Shown: positions 23,950 to 36,437 of the stretch, in pieces
How positions within the stretch are numbered: the first letter of the stretch is position 1
Layout of the letters: the number at the start of each line of letters is the position of its first letter
Made by a program: the position numbers and the translations under genes
Notes under the pieces: model-generated
Told to the model about the DNA's origin: nothing
Database searches by the model: none
Seen by the model: only the letters and a program-made list of their open reading frames with translations
Origin: Glaciozyma antarctica PI12
Taxonomy: Eukaryota > Basidiomycota > Microbotryomycetes > Kriegeriales > Camptobasidiaceae
Direction: 5' to 3'
NCBI GenBank assembly: GCA_002917775.1
Contig: KZ627154.1
Location: 216,603-280,602 of the forward strand
DNA length: 64,000 nucleotides

Positions 23950-26900
23950 CTACTTCCTCCGTTGGAAGGTCCTGCGACGGTCGACTTGATCAGCGACAGC
24001 CGTCGCGCAGGTCAGGATATACGTACTTGTTAAGCAAGGTGAGGACGCGAGGAACGTTCAGGCTAACGTATTCGAGGTCGAGGAGAGCGATGCCGTCCTT
24101 TTGCTGGCCAAGACAAAAGACGGAATTAGTTGGGCGTCGACGACGAGGAAGAGCAGGAGTCCGCACCTTTTCTAGGAGATCATCGATCTTGCACTCCATT
24201 TCCAGAATGGCCTTCTCACGTCCTTTGCTGTACGAGAAGAAGAGAGGTGGTCAGCAAAGATCGCAGGAGATTGGAAGCGAATGGACTTACTAGTGGAGAG
24301 CGATGAGGAACGCACCAGGCGTAGGCGAGCTGCGAACAGCAGAGTGTGAGCGACGTACAGCGCATAAGCAGAGAACGAGACGCCTACGAAACGAGGAAGA
24401 AGATGCTCGCACGTCTGCAGCAATGAAACACGTCAGCCGCCGCTCCCTTTTCAAGATCTCGCGAAACGTACCTGTTCTCAGGCACATTCGTCTCCATGAT
24501 GATGCCGTCCTTCTCAAACTGCGCATGCGTAAACTTGAACGGTCCCAAAAGCTGCGACTTGGCTGGCTTCGAGTCCTTCCCAGCGATCGTGACGACTCCA
24601 ACGCCACTGGTCCCCTTGCTGCCCTTGCCGCTGCTCGTCTGCCGCACGTTCTGCAGGTACGCCTTGTACTGCTCGAGCTGCGACCGAAGGTAGTTGTTGT
24701 GGTCGCCGATCGTCTTGTACACGGCCTCGAGCGAGCGCGTCTCGAGCACGACCTTCTCGCGCAAGTTGCCGAGGTGGATGAGCTCGTTCGTCACCTCGTC
24801 CGTGAGAAGCTTGTACGAGTCCTTGCGGTCGACGAGGCGCAGCTCCTCGAGCTCGCGGAGCATCTCCTTGACCTTGATCCCCTTGCGAACGAGAGTGGCG
24901 TCCTTGGCCGTCGCAGCGCGTTCGGCAATGCCAGGGAGGACGATAGGGCGGCGGTCGGCGAGTTGAGGAATGGATCGAATGAGCTGGACGAAGATCGACT
25001 TGGTCTCCATGTAGAGGATGTCGTTCTGGGTGACGTTGTTCTCCGCCATGAGCGCCGTCGTGATGTCCTGAATCGGCATCTCCCACCGACTGTACAGCGG
25101 CAGCTCAATCGTTCGGTTCTCCTTGCGAGGTACTTGCGCGGGAGGAGTTCCGAGTTCGTCGAGAAGGATGCGGAGGTGCTGTTTGTCGTTGCGAGCCTGG
25201 GTCGAGCGTCAGCGACGATTCTGAGACGATGATGAGCCAGCTTACGAGAGAGTCGAGGTGATGAACAAGGAGAGACTGCGTGTTGTAGAGCTCGTTCATC
25301 GTGATGTTGATCTGGAGGTCCTTCTTCGACAGCGCCATGTACTGATCCATCTTCGAAGGCCAAACGGGGTCAGAGATCGCAGCAGTGCGCATGGCGAACG
25401 AACACGCACCTCGAGCGTATCGTAAAAGTCTCCAACATCGCACAACGCGTTGAGAAACGCGTTCATCCTCGCCTTGTTGTTGTCGACGAAAGGATTGAGG
25501 CTCATCATGTACGCTTCCTTCGAGTACGACGGCTTGTTGGCGAGGTTCTGCAGCATCTTCGCGATCTGCAAAGGTAGATAACTGAGCACCAGCACCCGCC
25601 GCTCGTCGACCACCCGACGTACCAGAGTCAAAGTCCGCCGGGGATGTTTGGCGCTGGTCGGCAAGCTGTCGATGAGCATGTAGGCTTGAGGAGTGACGAT
25701 GGCCGGGTTGATGAAGCGAAGGAAGAAGAAGCCACCGATGAGAGAACAGATGGCGTAATCAGTCGCCTCGGGATACTTGCGCTGCGAGAGGAGTGCGCTT
25801 AGCTAGTCGTTCTCCTGCTGTCCTTCCGCCTGCGCGTTTGCTCACCTTCGTCAAGCTCCGAATCTGCTTGCAGATCCAGCGAATCCCGTACGGCACGCTG
25901 TCTATGCTGTCCATGATCGTCAGGAGAAAGCTGTTGGCGATTTCCATGAGCATCGTGAGTCGAGGGGCGATGATGTTCTGAACGTCGGGGTTCGCTGCGG
26001 CGGTTTCGGGAGAGACGGCTTTGGGAAGGTCGTCGGAAAGGGTTCCAGTTTCGTCCAGAATCGAGTTGATCATCTGCTCGTAGACCTGTTCGCAAGGAAA
26101 CCATCAGCTAGCGCTCCCGATTCCTCCGTCGTGAACGCACCTTGAGAGGGTTGATTTCGAGGTTGAGATCCTTGTGCTCGATGAGACTGTTGATCCTCTC
26201 GGCCAATACGCTCTTGAGGTAGCTCTGACCAGGTCCTCGCCGCGTGTAGGTCGTCATCATCCGCGAGACAGGTGTGTTGGCGCGAAGGAGGGATCCGAAC
26301 TCGGTGGCGGTCTCGAATTGGGCGGAGAGGACGGACTGCGTAGATTTCGGGAGGTTAGCTTGACGCGCTGAAGCAAGCGGGACGAGGACTTGCCTGGAAC
26401 ATGGTGAGAAGCAAGTGCTCCTCGCGACTTTCGTACTGGTTTCCGTAGAGAGTGAACATGACCGTCTGTAGTAGCGTGTCGATTTCGCTGAGGGAGACGA
26501 GGCGGCAGAGGGAAGCGATATGTCGGGGCTCAGACTGAAGCAAGAAGAAGAGGTTGGCGTATTGCTGGAGAAGCGAGCGTGGCGTTAGCTGGTGGAGCCC
26601 CGCGAGGAATGGAAGTGGACGAACCTGCATCCTACGATCGTCGAGGTTGGTGTCCTGTCCCTCGTCGATATCCTCCAGGTGCTCTCGTACCTCCTCTCGC
26701 TCGTCCAGGGCCATGCGCTGAAAGGGACCGTTAGCTCCCTACTCGACCACGAGACCACCTTCGTCGCCAGCTGCTGCTTCTCGCGCGCACTCACGTTCTG
26801 GATAAGGAGCGCAATCCGACTGTCCAAGTAGCGAACATCACGCTCGAGCACAAAGTTCTTCTTGGACTGAGCTGAGATGCGGGCTTTGAGGTCGCGCAGG

Positions 26901-27262
26901 CGCTTTTGAGCTGGGGAGAGGTGGAACACCAAGTCAGCGGGGGCTCCTGAAGATGGCTACGGCACCGTTCCCGTTCCTATGGAGAACTAGCTGCTCGACA
27001 CGGCGTAAGTTCCCTCCTACGCGTGCGTCTGGAGCAGCCCCGCACACACCTCCTCATAGTCTCATCCATGCTGTCTCCACCTACGAACTCCCCTTTGCCC
27101 GTGGCGTTCGCCGCCCCTTTCCCCCGAAGTACACTCATTTGAAGGCTCACCTCGGGCCAATTCATCCTCAATCTCCGTATCCTGCTCGGCGGCCAACGAC
27201 TGGAGAGCTGAAAAGCGGTTCGTGCTCCTGTTGCCTCCGTTGCTGCTGAGAGCCTTGCTCAT
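23950..27262 (-). CDS. Ras GTPase-activating protein (Gap1/Sar1-type, RasGAP plus RasGAP_C)
   Basis: Switches off Ras-family GTPases. The N-terminal part is helical and Arg-rich ([18 protein letters not shown]). The catalytic domain shows [19 protein letters not shown], in which the Arg of LLRANTP is the likely arginine finger, then an [17 protein letters not shown] block and [19 protein letters not shown]. The C-terminal RasGAP_C domain has coiled-coil stretches ([19 protein letters not shown]) and [19 protein letters not shown]. An intron inside the last Lys codon gives the end LLNKTFQRRK, which moves the stop to 23950. The layout matches fission yeast Gap1/Sar1 rather than the large Ira proteins, and no IQ repeats were seen. 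Start [13 protein letters not shown]. Confidence 0.92.
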
Positions 27263-27781
27263 TCCGGCGCGTCCCAGGGGTGCGGAGAGAGAGGAAGAGA
27301 AGGAGGAGAGGCGGATGGAAGGGCGGTCGGGGAGGTGGTCGAGTAGGCTGAGAGTGGGCAGGTCAAGCTAGTCGACGTGATTCGTGGGCCGCGTAGGGAA
27401 TGCTCAGGCGACTCTGAGGCGTGAGGTGCGTTAGTGGCTTCCGTACCAGTCGGAGAGTGTGGAGTAAGTAGTCGAAGAGGAGGAGGCGAGGGAGCGACCC
27501 CAAACGCAAGCGCGCAGGCGACCGCGCCGCTCTCAAACGCAGCGGCCAGCTGTTGGTCTAACCAAGTCTAACCTGCTATTGACGGGCGACTAAAGAATCT
27601 ACAGTGGCTATCAAGAGCAGTCTGCGCGCGTTCCTGCTATCGTAGCGGCGAACGGAGTCGAAGCCACCACAGCAGCTCACCCTCCCGGAACCCCGGATCA
27701 AGAGCAGTTCTCTGAATCCCCCTCTGCACACGACTGCAAAAGCGAATGGATTTACAACAAGCACAAACATCTCGCGCTCCT
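27263..27781. other. Spacer between RasGAP start and polymerase kappa end
   Basis: About 520 bases expected to hold the RasGAP promoter. A 64-codon minus-strand frame at 27576-27770 lacks any recognised family. Nothing else was found. Confidence 0.5.
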
Positions 27782-30700
27782 TCAGGCTTTCTTCAGGAAT
27801 CCGTCCATCATCCCTCGCTTCTTCTTCTTCGCAGGAGCCGTCGACGTCGCCCCCTTCCTCTTCGCGCTCCCCTTCGCATCGTCGTCGCCTGCAACATGAT
27901 CATTAGCGAGCAGCGCAAGAAGGGGAGACTTGCGACTTGCCAAAGTGCGCAGCGACGTGAGCAGCCATTGCCGCAGGAGACGCTTCGAAAGTCCTCGCGC
28001 AGACCGGACACTCGAGCTCCCGCACGCGATCTTCCTCGTTCACTCCGCCACCGCTTCCTCCCGCTTTGGAGCTCGAGCCGATGAAGCGCTTCTTTGGAGG
28101 CTCGACCTCGTTGAGGCCCTCGAGATCCGCCGCGACTTCCGTCTCGTCCTCCTCCTCGCAGTCGACTTCAGCTCGACCTTCCTCGTCATCGTCGTACGCG
28201 CTGTCGTCCGAACCATCGACATCCTCTTCCATTCGATTAGATCCACCGACGCCCTTGTCGTCCTTCTTCCACTGTAACAAAGTTCAGCACCCACAGAGGC
28301 CAGAGGTTCGACGCAGACTCACCTTGTTCAAGTTGCGCGCCGTCTTCTTATCCTTGCGATCGTCCCGCAGGTTGCTAATGCGAAGACCGATGAGACGAAG
28401 TGAGAGGTCCTTCCCTCCTCCTCCCTTGAGCTTCTCGCCGTGAGCGAACGCCGTAGCTCGGTCGGCGAACTCCTTTTTGAGCAGTCGTTCGCCCTCGCTG
28501 GGGTCAGAGTTCAGTCACTGCGCCGAAGAGCACGAGCGAAAAGAGGCGCACCGAAAGAGCGTGTCCTCGTCGTTAAAGTAAATGTCCTTGCCGAGCGTTT
28601 TGGCGCGCGTGATGGACTCGTACGTATCGTGCTTGAGTTTGCTGGAGAGGCGAGGCGTTAGTGAGCTTGTAAGAAAGACGGCGTCGCTCTCACAGATTGA
28701 TAGTCCTTCCCGAATAGCCACTCTTGCTCATATCGTGCGCCAGAGACTTGGCAATCTTGCGAAGCTGCAGCGACAGAGTCAGCCACAGCTCGGGACGCAC
28801 TCAGCGAAAGCTCACCTTGCCGAAGAGAGCGTCAGGCTTCGATGTCGGATGGAACGTCCGCTCGCAGCCAATTCCTTTCCGTCCTCCTCTCGTGCCGTGA
28901 CTGATCTTGGTCGAACCGAGGCCGAGGTAAGCGCGACAGAGGAAGTCCAGTCCGATTTGACCCCGCTATGAGCGCAACGTTAGATATCGAGCAAAACGTG
29001 GACTCGACGACACTCACGACGAGGTAGAGCTTCCCGCGATGAGTGTAGATGTCGCCGACGGTCAGGACTCCCAACGCTTGAAGCCATCGCTCGCTGACCT
29101 GGAGTTGAAGCGAGATCAGCGAAAGTGAGCGTCAGGCAGGCCGCGAAAGCATCGTACTCGGCCGACTCCTGGAACCTTTCGAATAGGAAGATCTCGCATG
29201 AATGCCATGCACGCTTCGGGAGTTGGATCGACCACGAATTGGTCGTCGGGCTTGTTGAGGTCGGCAGCGATCTGCGACGTCCAGATTAGACTGGCATTTC
29301 CCGCTGCAGGTTCTGAGATCACCTTGGAGATCATCGAGTTGGGGGAGACGCCAGCAGAAACGGTGAGACCTGGGGAGCCAGCAGTCAGTACACGAGGAGA
29401 GCGGAGAGAAGCTGGAACAACGTACCGGTCTCCTTCTTAACTTGCTCGCGCATGCGCCGGGCAGCTTCGGCAGGAGTCACGTTGTTGGAGCGGCAGTATT
29501 CAGTAAGTGAGCACTGCATCTTGCATTAGGGAATTGTGAGCGAGCGACTCGAGGCGAAGAACGCACGTCTAGTAAGAACAAGGGTCAGCGCACGATTTGG
29601 CGCGCGGAAGGAACGAGCACGTACAAGCTTCGTCAAGGGAGGCAGGGGACATGTCTCCGTATTGACGGAGTATCGTGAAGATCTCCTTGGAAGCGGCCGT
29701 GTAGAGAGGAAAGTTGAGCGGCACGAAGAGCAGATGCGGGCAGAGCTTTTTGGCGACGAAGCCAGCCTGTTCCCAGCCTCGAAATAAGCGCTCGTAACGA
29801 ATCCGACGAGGAACACGGGCAAGCTTACCATGGCTGCGAACGAAGGGAATCAGCATTCGTGCGACATTGCTGAAGAAAAAGGCGGTACCTGAGCGACACC
29901 CATACTTTCTCGCCTCGTACGAAGCTGTCGTGAGGACACCAGACCCCACTGCGAAAGCCTTCCCCGCGACTGTGAACGAGGAGATTAGTTCAAGACTTGA
30001 GCGACCGGCGCGAAAGCAAACAAACGGCTGGGGTTCGCCTTGGTCTCGCAGCTGGCGTAAAAGGCGTCGCAGCTGTGCGTTTGCGCAGGTCAGTCCAGGA
30101 CGTCAAAGCTGTAGGCGGGAGGGAATGACGAACTCGACGACGACAATGGTCTGGCTCAGGTCACGCCTCTTCTCGTACGCCGCGAGCTTCTGGTCGACGA
30201 GAGCCTCCTCGGCACGAAGGTCGTTCCCGCGCTGCTGGACGAGGGAATCGAGGTGGCGCGTGAGCTTGTTGACCTTGACCGTAAGCTCTTCGTCTCGGCG
30301 TTGCTGGTCCTGCATTCGCAGAGGTGAGCGCCATGGTTCGCTGAGAAGCAGCGGGGACTCACGAGGAAGTACTTCGACCCCTTCGACGCCTCCCAGATGA
30401 TCTGCTTGACCTCCTCCGGATCTCGAAGCAGTCCAGCCTTCTGATCGCTGGGTCCAGCCATTCGGCGCCTGAGCGAGTCCGTCCCACTCCCGGCGTGCTC
30501 CTTCGCGCCAGCAGTCCCGGCGTGCTCCTTCGCGCCAGCAGCCGCCCCTCCCTTTCTCACCACGCCAACCGCCTTTGCAGGAGCAGAAAACGTTCCCTGC
30601 TGCACCGCTCTCCCATCCGCACGCGATTTCGAAGCGGAGGAAGCCTTCGGCGCCAACGCCAGCGGAGGGACCTCCCAGGGCGGTCCCTGAACCTCCTTCC

Positions 30701-30902
30701 CTTTGCCCTTCCAGCTCGTCGAAGTGGGAATAGGCTTGCTGCTAACGAGTGGAGCGACTTTGGAGGCGGAGGTGAGAGGGCGGGCGAGGGCGGCGGGGTT
30801 CGAGTAACGGAAGGAAGAGGCAGGTCGTGTTGAAGGAGGGGGACCGCTGGTTGCGCTGGCGTTCAGGAGCTCTGCGTTCAGGAGTTCTGCGGCGGTGGGC
30901 AT
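27782..30902 (-). CDS. POLK: Y-family translesion DNA polymerase kappa (DinB-like)
   Basis: Error-prone polymerase that copies past damaged bases in the nucleus. A Ser/Ala/Pro-rich N-terminus leads to AGPSDQKAGLLRDPEEVKQI and WEASKGSKYF, the polymerase kappa N-clasp. The palm domain has DCDAFYASCETKANPS, with an intron inside the first Asp codon, and SYEARKYGCRSG. Further boxes are VSAGVSPNSMISKV, LPIRKVPGVG, RGGRKGIGCERTF and LRLIGLRISNL. The tail has an acidic region, one zinc-finger-like CPVCARTFEASPAAMAAHVA (UBZ-like C2H2), a Lys-rich stretch and the end GMMDGFLKKA, which resembles a PCNA-binding motif. A 27-base in-frame duplication encodes part of the variable N-terminus. Start MPTAAELLNAELLN. 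Confidence 0.93.
30489..30542. repeat. 27-base direct duplication inside polymerase kappa coding sequence
   Basis: Two adjacent near-identical 27-base units, each starting CCCGGCGTGCTCCTTCGCGC, encode the repeated peptide GAKEHAG in the disordered N-terminal region. The unit length is a multiple of three, so the frame is kept. Confidence 0.85.
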
Positions 30903-31100
30903 GAGGCATCGTTGAGATAGTCGACGGGCGGAAGCCCTGAGGGCGCGAGAGTCTCTGAGCCAAACTTGGCGAGGTCACGTCGGGCTGGCGCGCTCCCGTC
31001 GCGTCGGGCTTGGACGCTCTCACAAAACTGTTTATCACAGCCGTCAAAACTGGTACGAAAAACAGCGTGTATGTGCAGAGAAACCCATCGACGTCCGCCT

Positions 31101-33337
31101 TCAGTTCCCCGTCAGCTTCAGCCGCTGCAGCCGTTGACGTCCCTCGTAGTCCTCCTCCTCAATCTCAGCCTCCGTGATCGCTTGACGTTCCGAATGCAGA
31201 CGTTGAAGCTCGGCAACAAAAGTAGTTCCCTGCAAGCAGTCAGTTCAGCTGTTTACTCCGAGAGAAAGGAGGGAAACGAACGCACCCAATGGCTCGCAGT
31301 ATACCGTGAGACGTACGCAAACAGCTTGTTGTAGTTCTCCTCGCGCGTCGCGGGACTCATCGTGATGGCAGCGTTGATCGCGTTCGCCGTCTCGGCCGTA
31401 TTCCAGGGGTTGACGATGAGGGAGCCGTTGAGGGAGTGGGCGGCGCCAGCGAATTCGGAGAGGATGAGGACTCCATGACCTTTTTGCTGGCAGGCGATAT
31501 ACTCGTACGACACCTGTAGACGTTGGCGTCAGTCAGAGGGAGCTCCAGACAGACACTTTTTGCGACACACCAAGTTCATCCCATCGCGAGTCGAGGTGAT
31601 GAGGCAAGCGTCGCTGACGGCGTAGAGCGCGGTGAGCTCGTCGAACGGTATGCTCCGGTGCATGAAGTGAATCGGCATGAACTCGACCGTTCCAAAACGA
31701 CCGTTGATCCTCCCGACGAGCTCGTTGACCGACGCGCGAAGGTTCTGGTACTCCTCGACGTCCTGGCGAGAGGGAACGGCGACTTGGACGAGAACGACCT
31801 TGCCGATCCATTCGGGATGCTCGTCGAGGAAGACTTCGAGAGCGTGAAGCTTCTGAGGGACTCCCTTGATGTAGTCGAGGCGGTCAACGCCGACGATGAT
31901 CTTGACTCCATCAAAGCGACGGCGGAGAGCGGCGACCCGCTGAATGACGCTGTCCTTCTCGAGGCACTGCGTTCAAATAGTCGTGAGCGCCATGCTGGTG
32001 GGGTGGAGTAGAGCGAGCGTACCTCCAGGAACTGACTGGGCTCGATGCCGATAGGGAAGGTGCCGACGGTCGCATGTCGTCCGACGAGCTCGACGCCTGC
32101 GAACCTTTGTCAGCTAGGCCACACTTCCGTTGAGCTAAACGACTTGCTGTTGGGAAGACAGCTGAAGCCAAGCAGCCTCGAGACACTGGACAGGAAATGG
32201 CGCGCGTAGTCGTAGGTGTGGAAGCCGATCAAGTCGCAGTTGAGGATGCCGAGGAGGATCTCTCGCCGCACAGGCAGAACTCTGGAAGAAAAATCAGCGT
32301 CGCTCTAGGGAAGATGATTTGAGTAGAGCGCACCGGAAGACCTCCGAGCTGGGGAAGGGAGTGTGGAGGAAGAATCCGATCTGAACCTCGGGCACGACGA
32401 CCCTCCCATGAGTCCCGTTGACGCCGTTCGGTGCTGTGCTTCCAATCTTCGGAGACGCTGCCTGAGGGCCGAGCGTGAGGCCGTCGAACATGCCGGCAAT
32501 GTCGCGTTGAGCATTCGGTCCCATCGACGCGGGGTCGCGTCCGAGGAGGTCGCGCAGATAGAGGGGGACGAGGCAAAGGTGATAATCTGCGTGTAGCGGG
32601 TTAGCTCACACGTGATTTGGAGGCCTCGATGAACTCACCTTGGACCCAGACGATGTCCCCGGACTGAACCTCTCGCTGAATCGCCTCCGCAAAGAGAAGG
32701 TTCGCCTGGCGATACGCCAGCCAATCCGTCTCGTCAAACGACATCTCTCCCGGGTGATCTATACTACACGTCAGCTCTCCCTCCAGGCCTATAGAACCTC
32801 GGCGCGAGCTCACAGTGGAAGAGAGGCCAGAGGATGCTGTTCGAGAAGCCGTTGTAGTACCGCTCCGCCACTTCCGCAGACAGGTAGACGGGGATGCACG
32901 AGAAGTCGTTCTGGAGTCGCTTGGTGATGTAGTCGCGGTCGATATCAGGGACGTCGAACCCTGCAAGAGCTCGCTCAGCTTATCCTTCTCCCGGGAAGCA
33001 GGAGAGCTTATCGTACCTGGCCATCCAATCCACTAGCTCGCGATAGATTCAGCACGCCAATACGAGTCAGCTCTGCAACTGGAACACGCACAGTAAAGTC
33101 CATCCGCTTCTTGCAGCCCGACAACGCACTCGCGAGCCCTCCGCTCGACACCGCGAATCGGTAGCCTCCTTCGACTGACGAATCGGGCGTGACGCTAACA
33201 GGGAGGCGGTTGGCGACTACGATGAGTGATCCGGTCGAGTTGTTGAGCCTCGGTCCCTCGTAGGAGGACTGGGAGGAGCAGGAGCGCTGGCGATGCAGTG
33301 ACGGTCCGGCGCCTCCGCGACTGGGGTTCGTCGCCAT
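31101..33337 (-). CDS. TPS1: Trehalose-6-phosphate synthase TPS1
   Basis: Makes trehalose-6-phosphate from UDP-glucose and glucose-6-phosphate in the cytosol, the first step of trehalose synthesis for stress protection. Visible family features in order: LIVVANRLPVSVTPDSS, SSGGLASALSGCKK, a WIGWPG block at a splice junction, FHYHPGEMSFDETDW, VWVQDYHLCLVPLYLRD, IGFFLHTPFPSSEVFRVLPV, GFHTYDYARHFLSSVSRLLG, KIIVGVDRLDYIKGVPQKL, RDGMNLVSYEYIACQ and SEFAGAAHSLNGSLIVNPW. A Gly/Ser/Asn-rich insert (around LTLGPQAASPKIGSTAPNG) sits in the middle and is likely a loop. The protein ends EDYEGRQRLQRLKLTGN. No C-terminal phosphatase domain is present, so this is the short TPS1 class. The start lies 218 bases from the divergent AP-1 sigma gene. 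Confidence 0.97.
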
Positions 33338-33555
33338 AGTTGGGGTAAATCCTTGAGCTGGAGAGCTGGAGAATAGATTAAGGAGGAGCTGGGAAGGCTG
33401 GTAGGTCGGCCTGGGTCGGCGTGGAGTTGTGCGAGGTGGTGGTTGGGGGCGAAGAGGGAGCTGCCGCCGAACGAATCGGTTCGTTGCTCGTCACTTGCCC
33501 TCTTCCCGTCGCTCCCGCCTTCGAAAACACGCTCCCTTTCACAGCGCGAATAAGA

Positions 33556-34620
33556 ATGTCAACAGGGCTGCAGGAACGAGAGAACGGTGCGCGCTCTCCA
33601 GGCGGGAACGAGGTCAACAGCTCACTCCCTCTCTACTCCTCGCAGGCGTCTCCTTCATCCTCCTCATCTCTCGGTACGCTCCACGCCGACTCAGATCACG
33701 AGGAACGTAGCTAAACAGAGCTTCCACAGGCAAGGCAAGGTCCGGCTCGCGAAATGGTTCACGACGATGAGTTCGCGCAACAAGAGTGTGCCAGGGCCTC
33801 GACCGCCCTCCCTCTCCTCACTAACCGCGTTCTCGCACAGGCAAGATCGTCAAGGATGTCACGCAGCTCGTGCTAGCGCGACGAACGCGGATGTGCAACT
33901 TCCTCGAGTACAAAGGTGCGTGCTGGCGTGGCAGGGCGCGGGTCGGTCGGGGGAGCTAACACGACGCGCGTAGATTCCAAGGTCATCTACCGGCGGTATG
34001 CTAGCTTGTTCTTTGTGACGGGAGTGGGACAGCACGACAACGAGCTTATCACGCTCGAGATCATCCACCGGTGCGTCTACGCGTTGTCGTTGCGCGTGAG
34101 GGCGGATGCTGAACTCTCCTGCGCAGCTATGTGGAGGTGTTGGATCGGTACTTTGGCAACGTACGTTCTCTCCACTATCCAGGGAGTGTGCTAGGAGCTG
34201 ACGAGAATGCTACAGGTCTGCGAGCTTGACCTGTGAGCCGCCTCCTCACCACCTCTCTCTGCGCCCACTAATCCACCCCTTCGCCAGCATCTTTAACTTC
34301 CAAAAGGCCTACTCCGTGCGTTCCATTCTCAGCGCCACTGCAGCTCTCGACTGACACCCTCGAACCGCAGATTCTGGACGAACTCATCATCGCGGGCGAG
34401 ATGCAGGAGTCGAGCAAGAAGTCGGTCTTGAGGGCGGTATGTGCTGCGAATGAGGGGCGGGAACAAGGAGCTGATGGGGTTGCGCAGGTCGGGCAATCAG
34501 ACGCTATTGAGGAGGCAGAGTGAGTGGTCCCGTCGCAGTGCCTTGGTCCAGTCAAGCTAACTTTCCGCTCTCTTCAGGACGTCGGAGGACAGCCTGGCAA
34601 GGCTTGGTAGCAGGAGCTGA
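33556..34620 (+). CDS. APS1: AP-1 clathrin adaptor sigma subunit
   Basis: Small sigma chain of the AP-1 adaptor, which works in clathrin-coated traffic between trans-Golgi and endosomes. After splicing the core reads FILLISRQGKVRLAKWFTTM, then KIVKDVTQLVLARRTRMCNF, LEYKDSKVIYRRYASLFFVT, GVGQHDNELITLEIIHRYVE and FNFQKAYSILDELIIAGEMQ. This matches sigma-1 more closely than sigma-2 or sigma-3. A first exon beginning at the ATG at 33556 joins by a GTGCGC donor and CTCAC branch to the exon coding GVSFILLIS, adding about ten residues before the usual start. The tail ends EDSLARLGSRS. At least six short introns break the gene. Confidence 0.94.
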
Positions 34621-34735
34621 GCTCACGAGGTTCAGGGACTTTCGAGAGATGTAACGGCTGCGGCGCTTCCCGATACCCCTCTCGAAACTCTCCTCGCCGC
34701 GCGTACACGAAGTATCTTAGTTAACAGTCCTCCCT

Positions 34736-36437
34736 CTACCGCTGGTCTCTCCCTATGCTGTACCCCCGATCCCGCATACCGGCATTACGGCCTTGAGGTG
34801 GGGTAGGAGAAGCGACCGATGTCGGAATCGGTGCGCTCGACGGCCCGCTTCCCACGAACTGGTCGACTAGGAACCCAAACGTTCGGAAGCCGTAGTCCGA
34901 GCAAACTGGTGCGGGAGAGTGGCGTCAGTTTCTGCAGAGGTTGGAGAGCAGGGAGAGAGCGAACCGAGGATCCCGCCGACGATGCCTGCGAGACGGACGA
35001 GGAAGTTGAGTAGCGTGACGGTGCGCTCTCGGATGGTTAGCGACATGGGCTCGATGTCGTACTTGAAGAAGATCCCTGTGCGAACTGTCGTTAGAAATGG
35101 CGGCGAAGGGTTGATGGGCCGACGTACCTGGGACACCCTTTCCGTGCTCCGTCTCGCGACTCATGTCGGTCACAGAGTACTGGTTTGTGTCGAGCACTCT
35201 CCTTCCAGCGTCGATGTAGGTTGTCGAGACTACGCTGACAAAGTACTGGAAGATGTGGAAGTCTGGAGGAGAGTTAGCGAGCGCTCGGCGGCAGGAGTTT
35301 GAGGTACGCACGAGCTTTGGTGATCTCTCTGCATAACGTGGAAAAAGCATCAGTGTGGTCCCCCTAACGCCTCGGCCGTTGAGCAGAAGGAGGGAACGTA
35401 CGCCGAGTTATCGAGGGGCTGCGAGATCCGAGGGAAGTAGGGACCGAAGGAGAACTCGTGGATGACGTGAGATAGGTTCATGACTGCAGAAAAGAAGTCA
35501 GTACGGAGCGCCAGGCCAGGAAAGGCTCAACTCACGCGCATGATCCGTGTGCTCCCAGCTGAGGTAGCCGTGTCCGAGGGTAGTCTGGCGTCAAACGAGC
35601 TCATCAGCTTTCCCTCCTCCGCTTCACTCGCACCAAGCCCTCCATGACTTACGATGTGCAAGTTCCCAGTGACCTTCTTGACCTCCATGCTCCCGTAGAC
35701 CCTGCACGCCGACCCATCCTCCACCAAGTGCGCCGTCTTGGGAAAGACGCGGCTCCGTCGACTCCCTCGTGCATCCCGCACCATCTTGGAAGCCGTCACG
35801 TCCCCCTGGTTACCTAAGTTTCTGCAAGGAAGGCGTGAGTCTCGGCGGGCGGAGAACGCGAGGAGCTGGCGCACTGGAGGCGCTGTGCTTGCCCAATCTC
35901 GAACGTGGTCTGCACGAATCTCGAGGTCAGCGCTCCTTCAGCTGGGCCAGAGTAAGCTACGCACGCCGTCTTTCTTGAACTCGTCGCTGATGTGCATCCG
36001 GTCGCCAACAGCATCGCGCACGTCCACTGTGAGATCTGGCTCGGAGAGGTCAGCTCGCTCGTCCTCCCCCTCCCAAGCTCGACACGGGACTCACAGCGAC
36101 ACGGAGTAGCTACCGTCGCATCAAAGTTGAGCTGGAGCGTGTGCCCGACTCCCCTATCCACGCTGAAGCTGTATCCCGCCTCGCCGTACAAGTACTCGCG
36201 CAGCTCCGTCCAGACGAGGATCGCGACGATGCAGCCGATGAGAAGGGTCAAGACTCCTCCTCGTGTAGTCCGCTCCTTGTAAGTAGCGTTCGTCTGTGCA
36301 GAAGAGCAAGGTGTCAGCACCACCGTGAGCCGGGTGGGCAAGGCTGGAGACGAGCTCACCTTCTTGAACGCGTCGAACGCGACGAGGGGCGGAGGCTTTG
36401 AGAGGATAGAACGGAAGTAAGACGAGTCTTCAGCCAT
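34736..36437 (-). CDS. ERV41: ERV41-like COPII vesicle protein (ERGIC2 family)
   Basis: Membrane protein that cycles between ER and Golgi in COPII/COPI vesicles, normally in complex with Erv46. The N-terminus has LVAFDAFKKTNATYKERTTR and one membrane span, VLTLLIGCIVAILVWTELRE. A large lumenal domain follows with GHTLQLNFDATVATPC, ACRVYGSMEVKKVTGNLHI, NLSHVIHEFSFGPYFPRISQ and VDTNQYSV-like RVLDTNQYSVTDMSRE. The second membrane region has GIFFKYDIEPMSLTIRERTV and FLVRLAGIVGGILVC. The FFKYDIEP block fits the Erv41 side of the family rather than Erv46. The last exon, ending GYSIGRDQR, gives a longer Pro/Ser-rich tail than yeast Erv41. Confidence 0.9.

Noticed and set aside
27576-27770. 64-codon minus-strand frame after polymerase kappa
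   Set aside because: No ATG-linked family features and it lies in the RasGAP promoter spacer.
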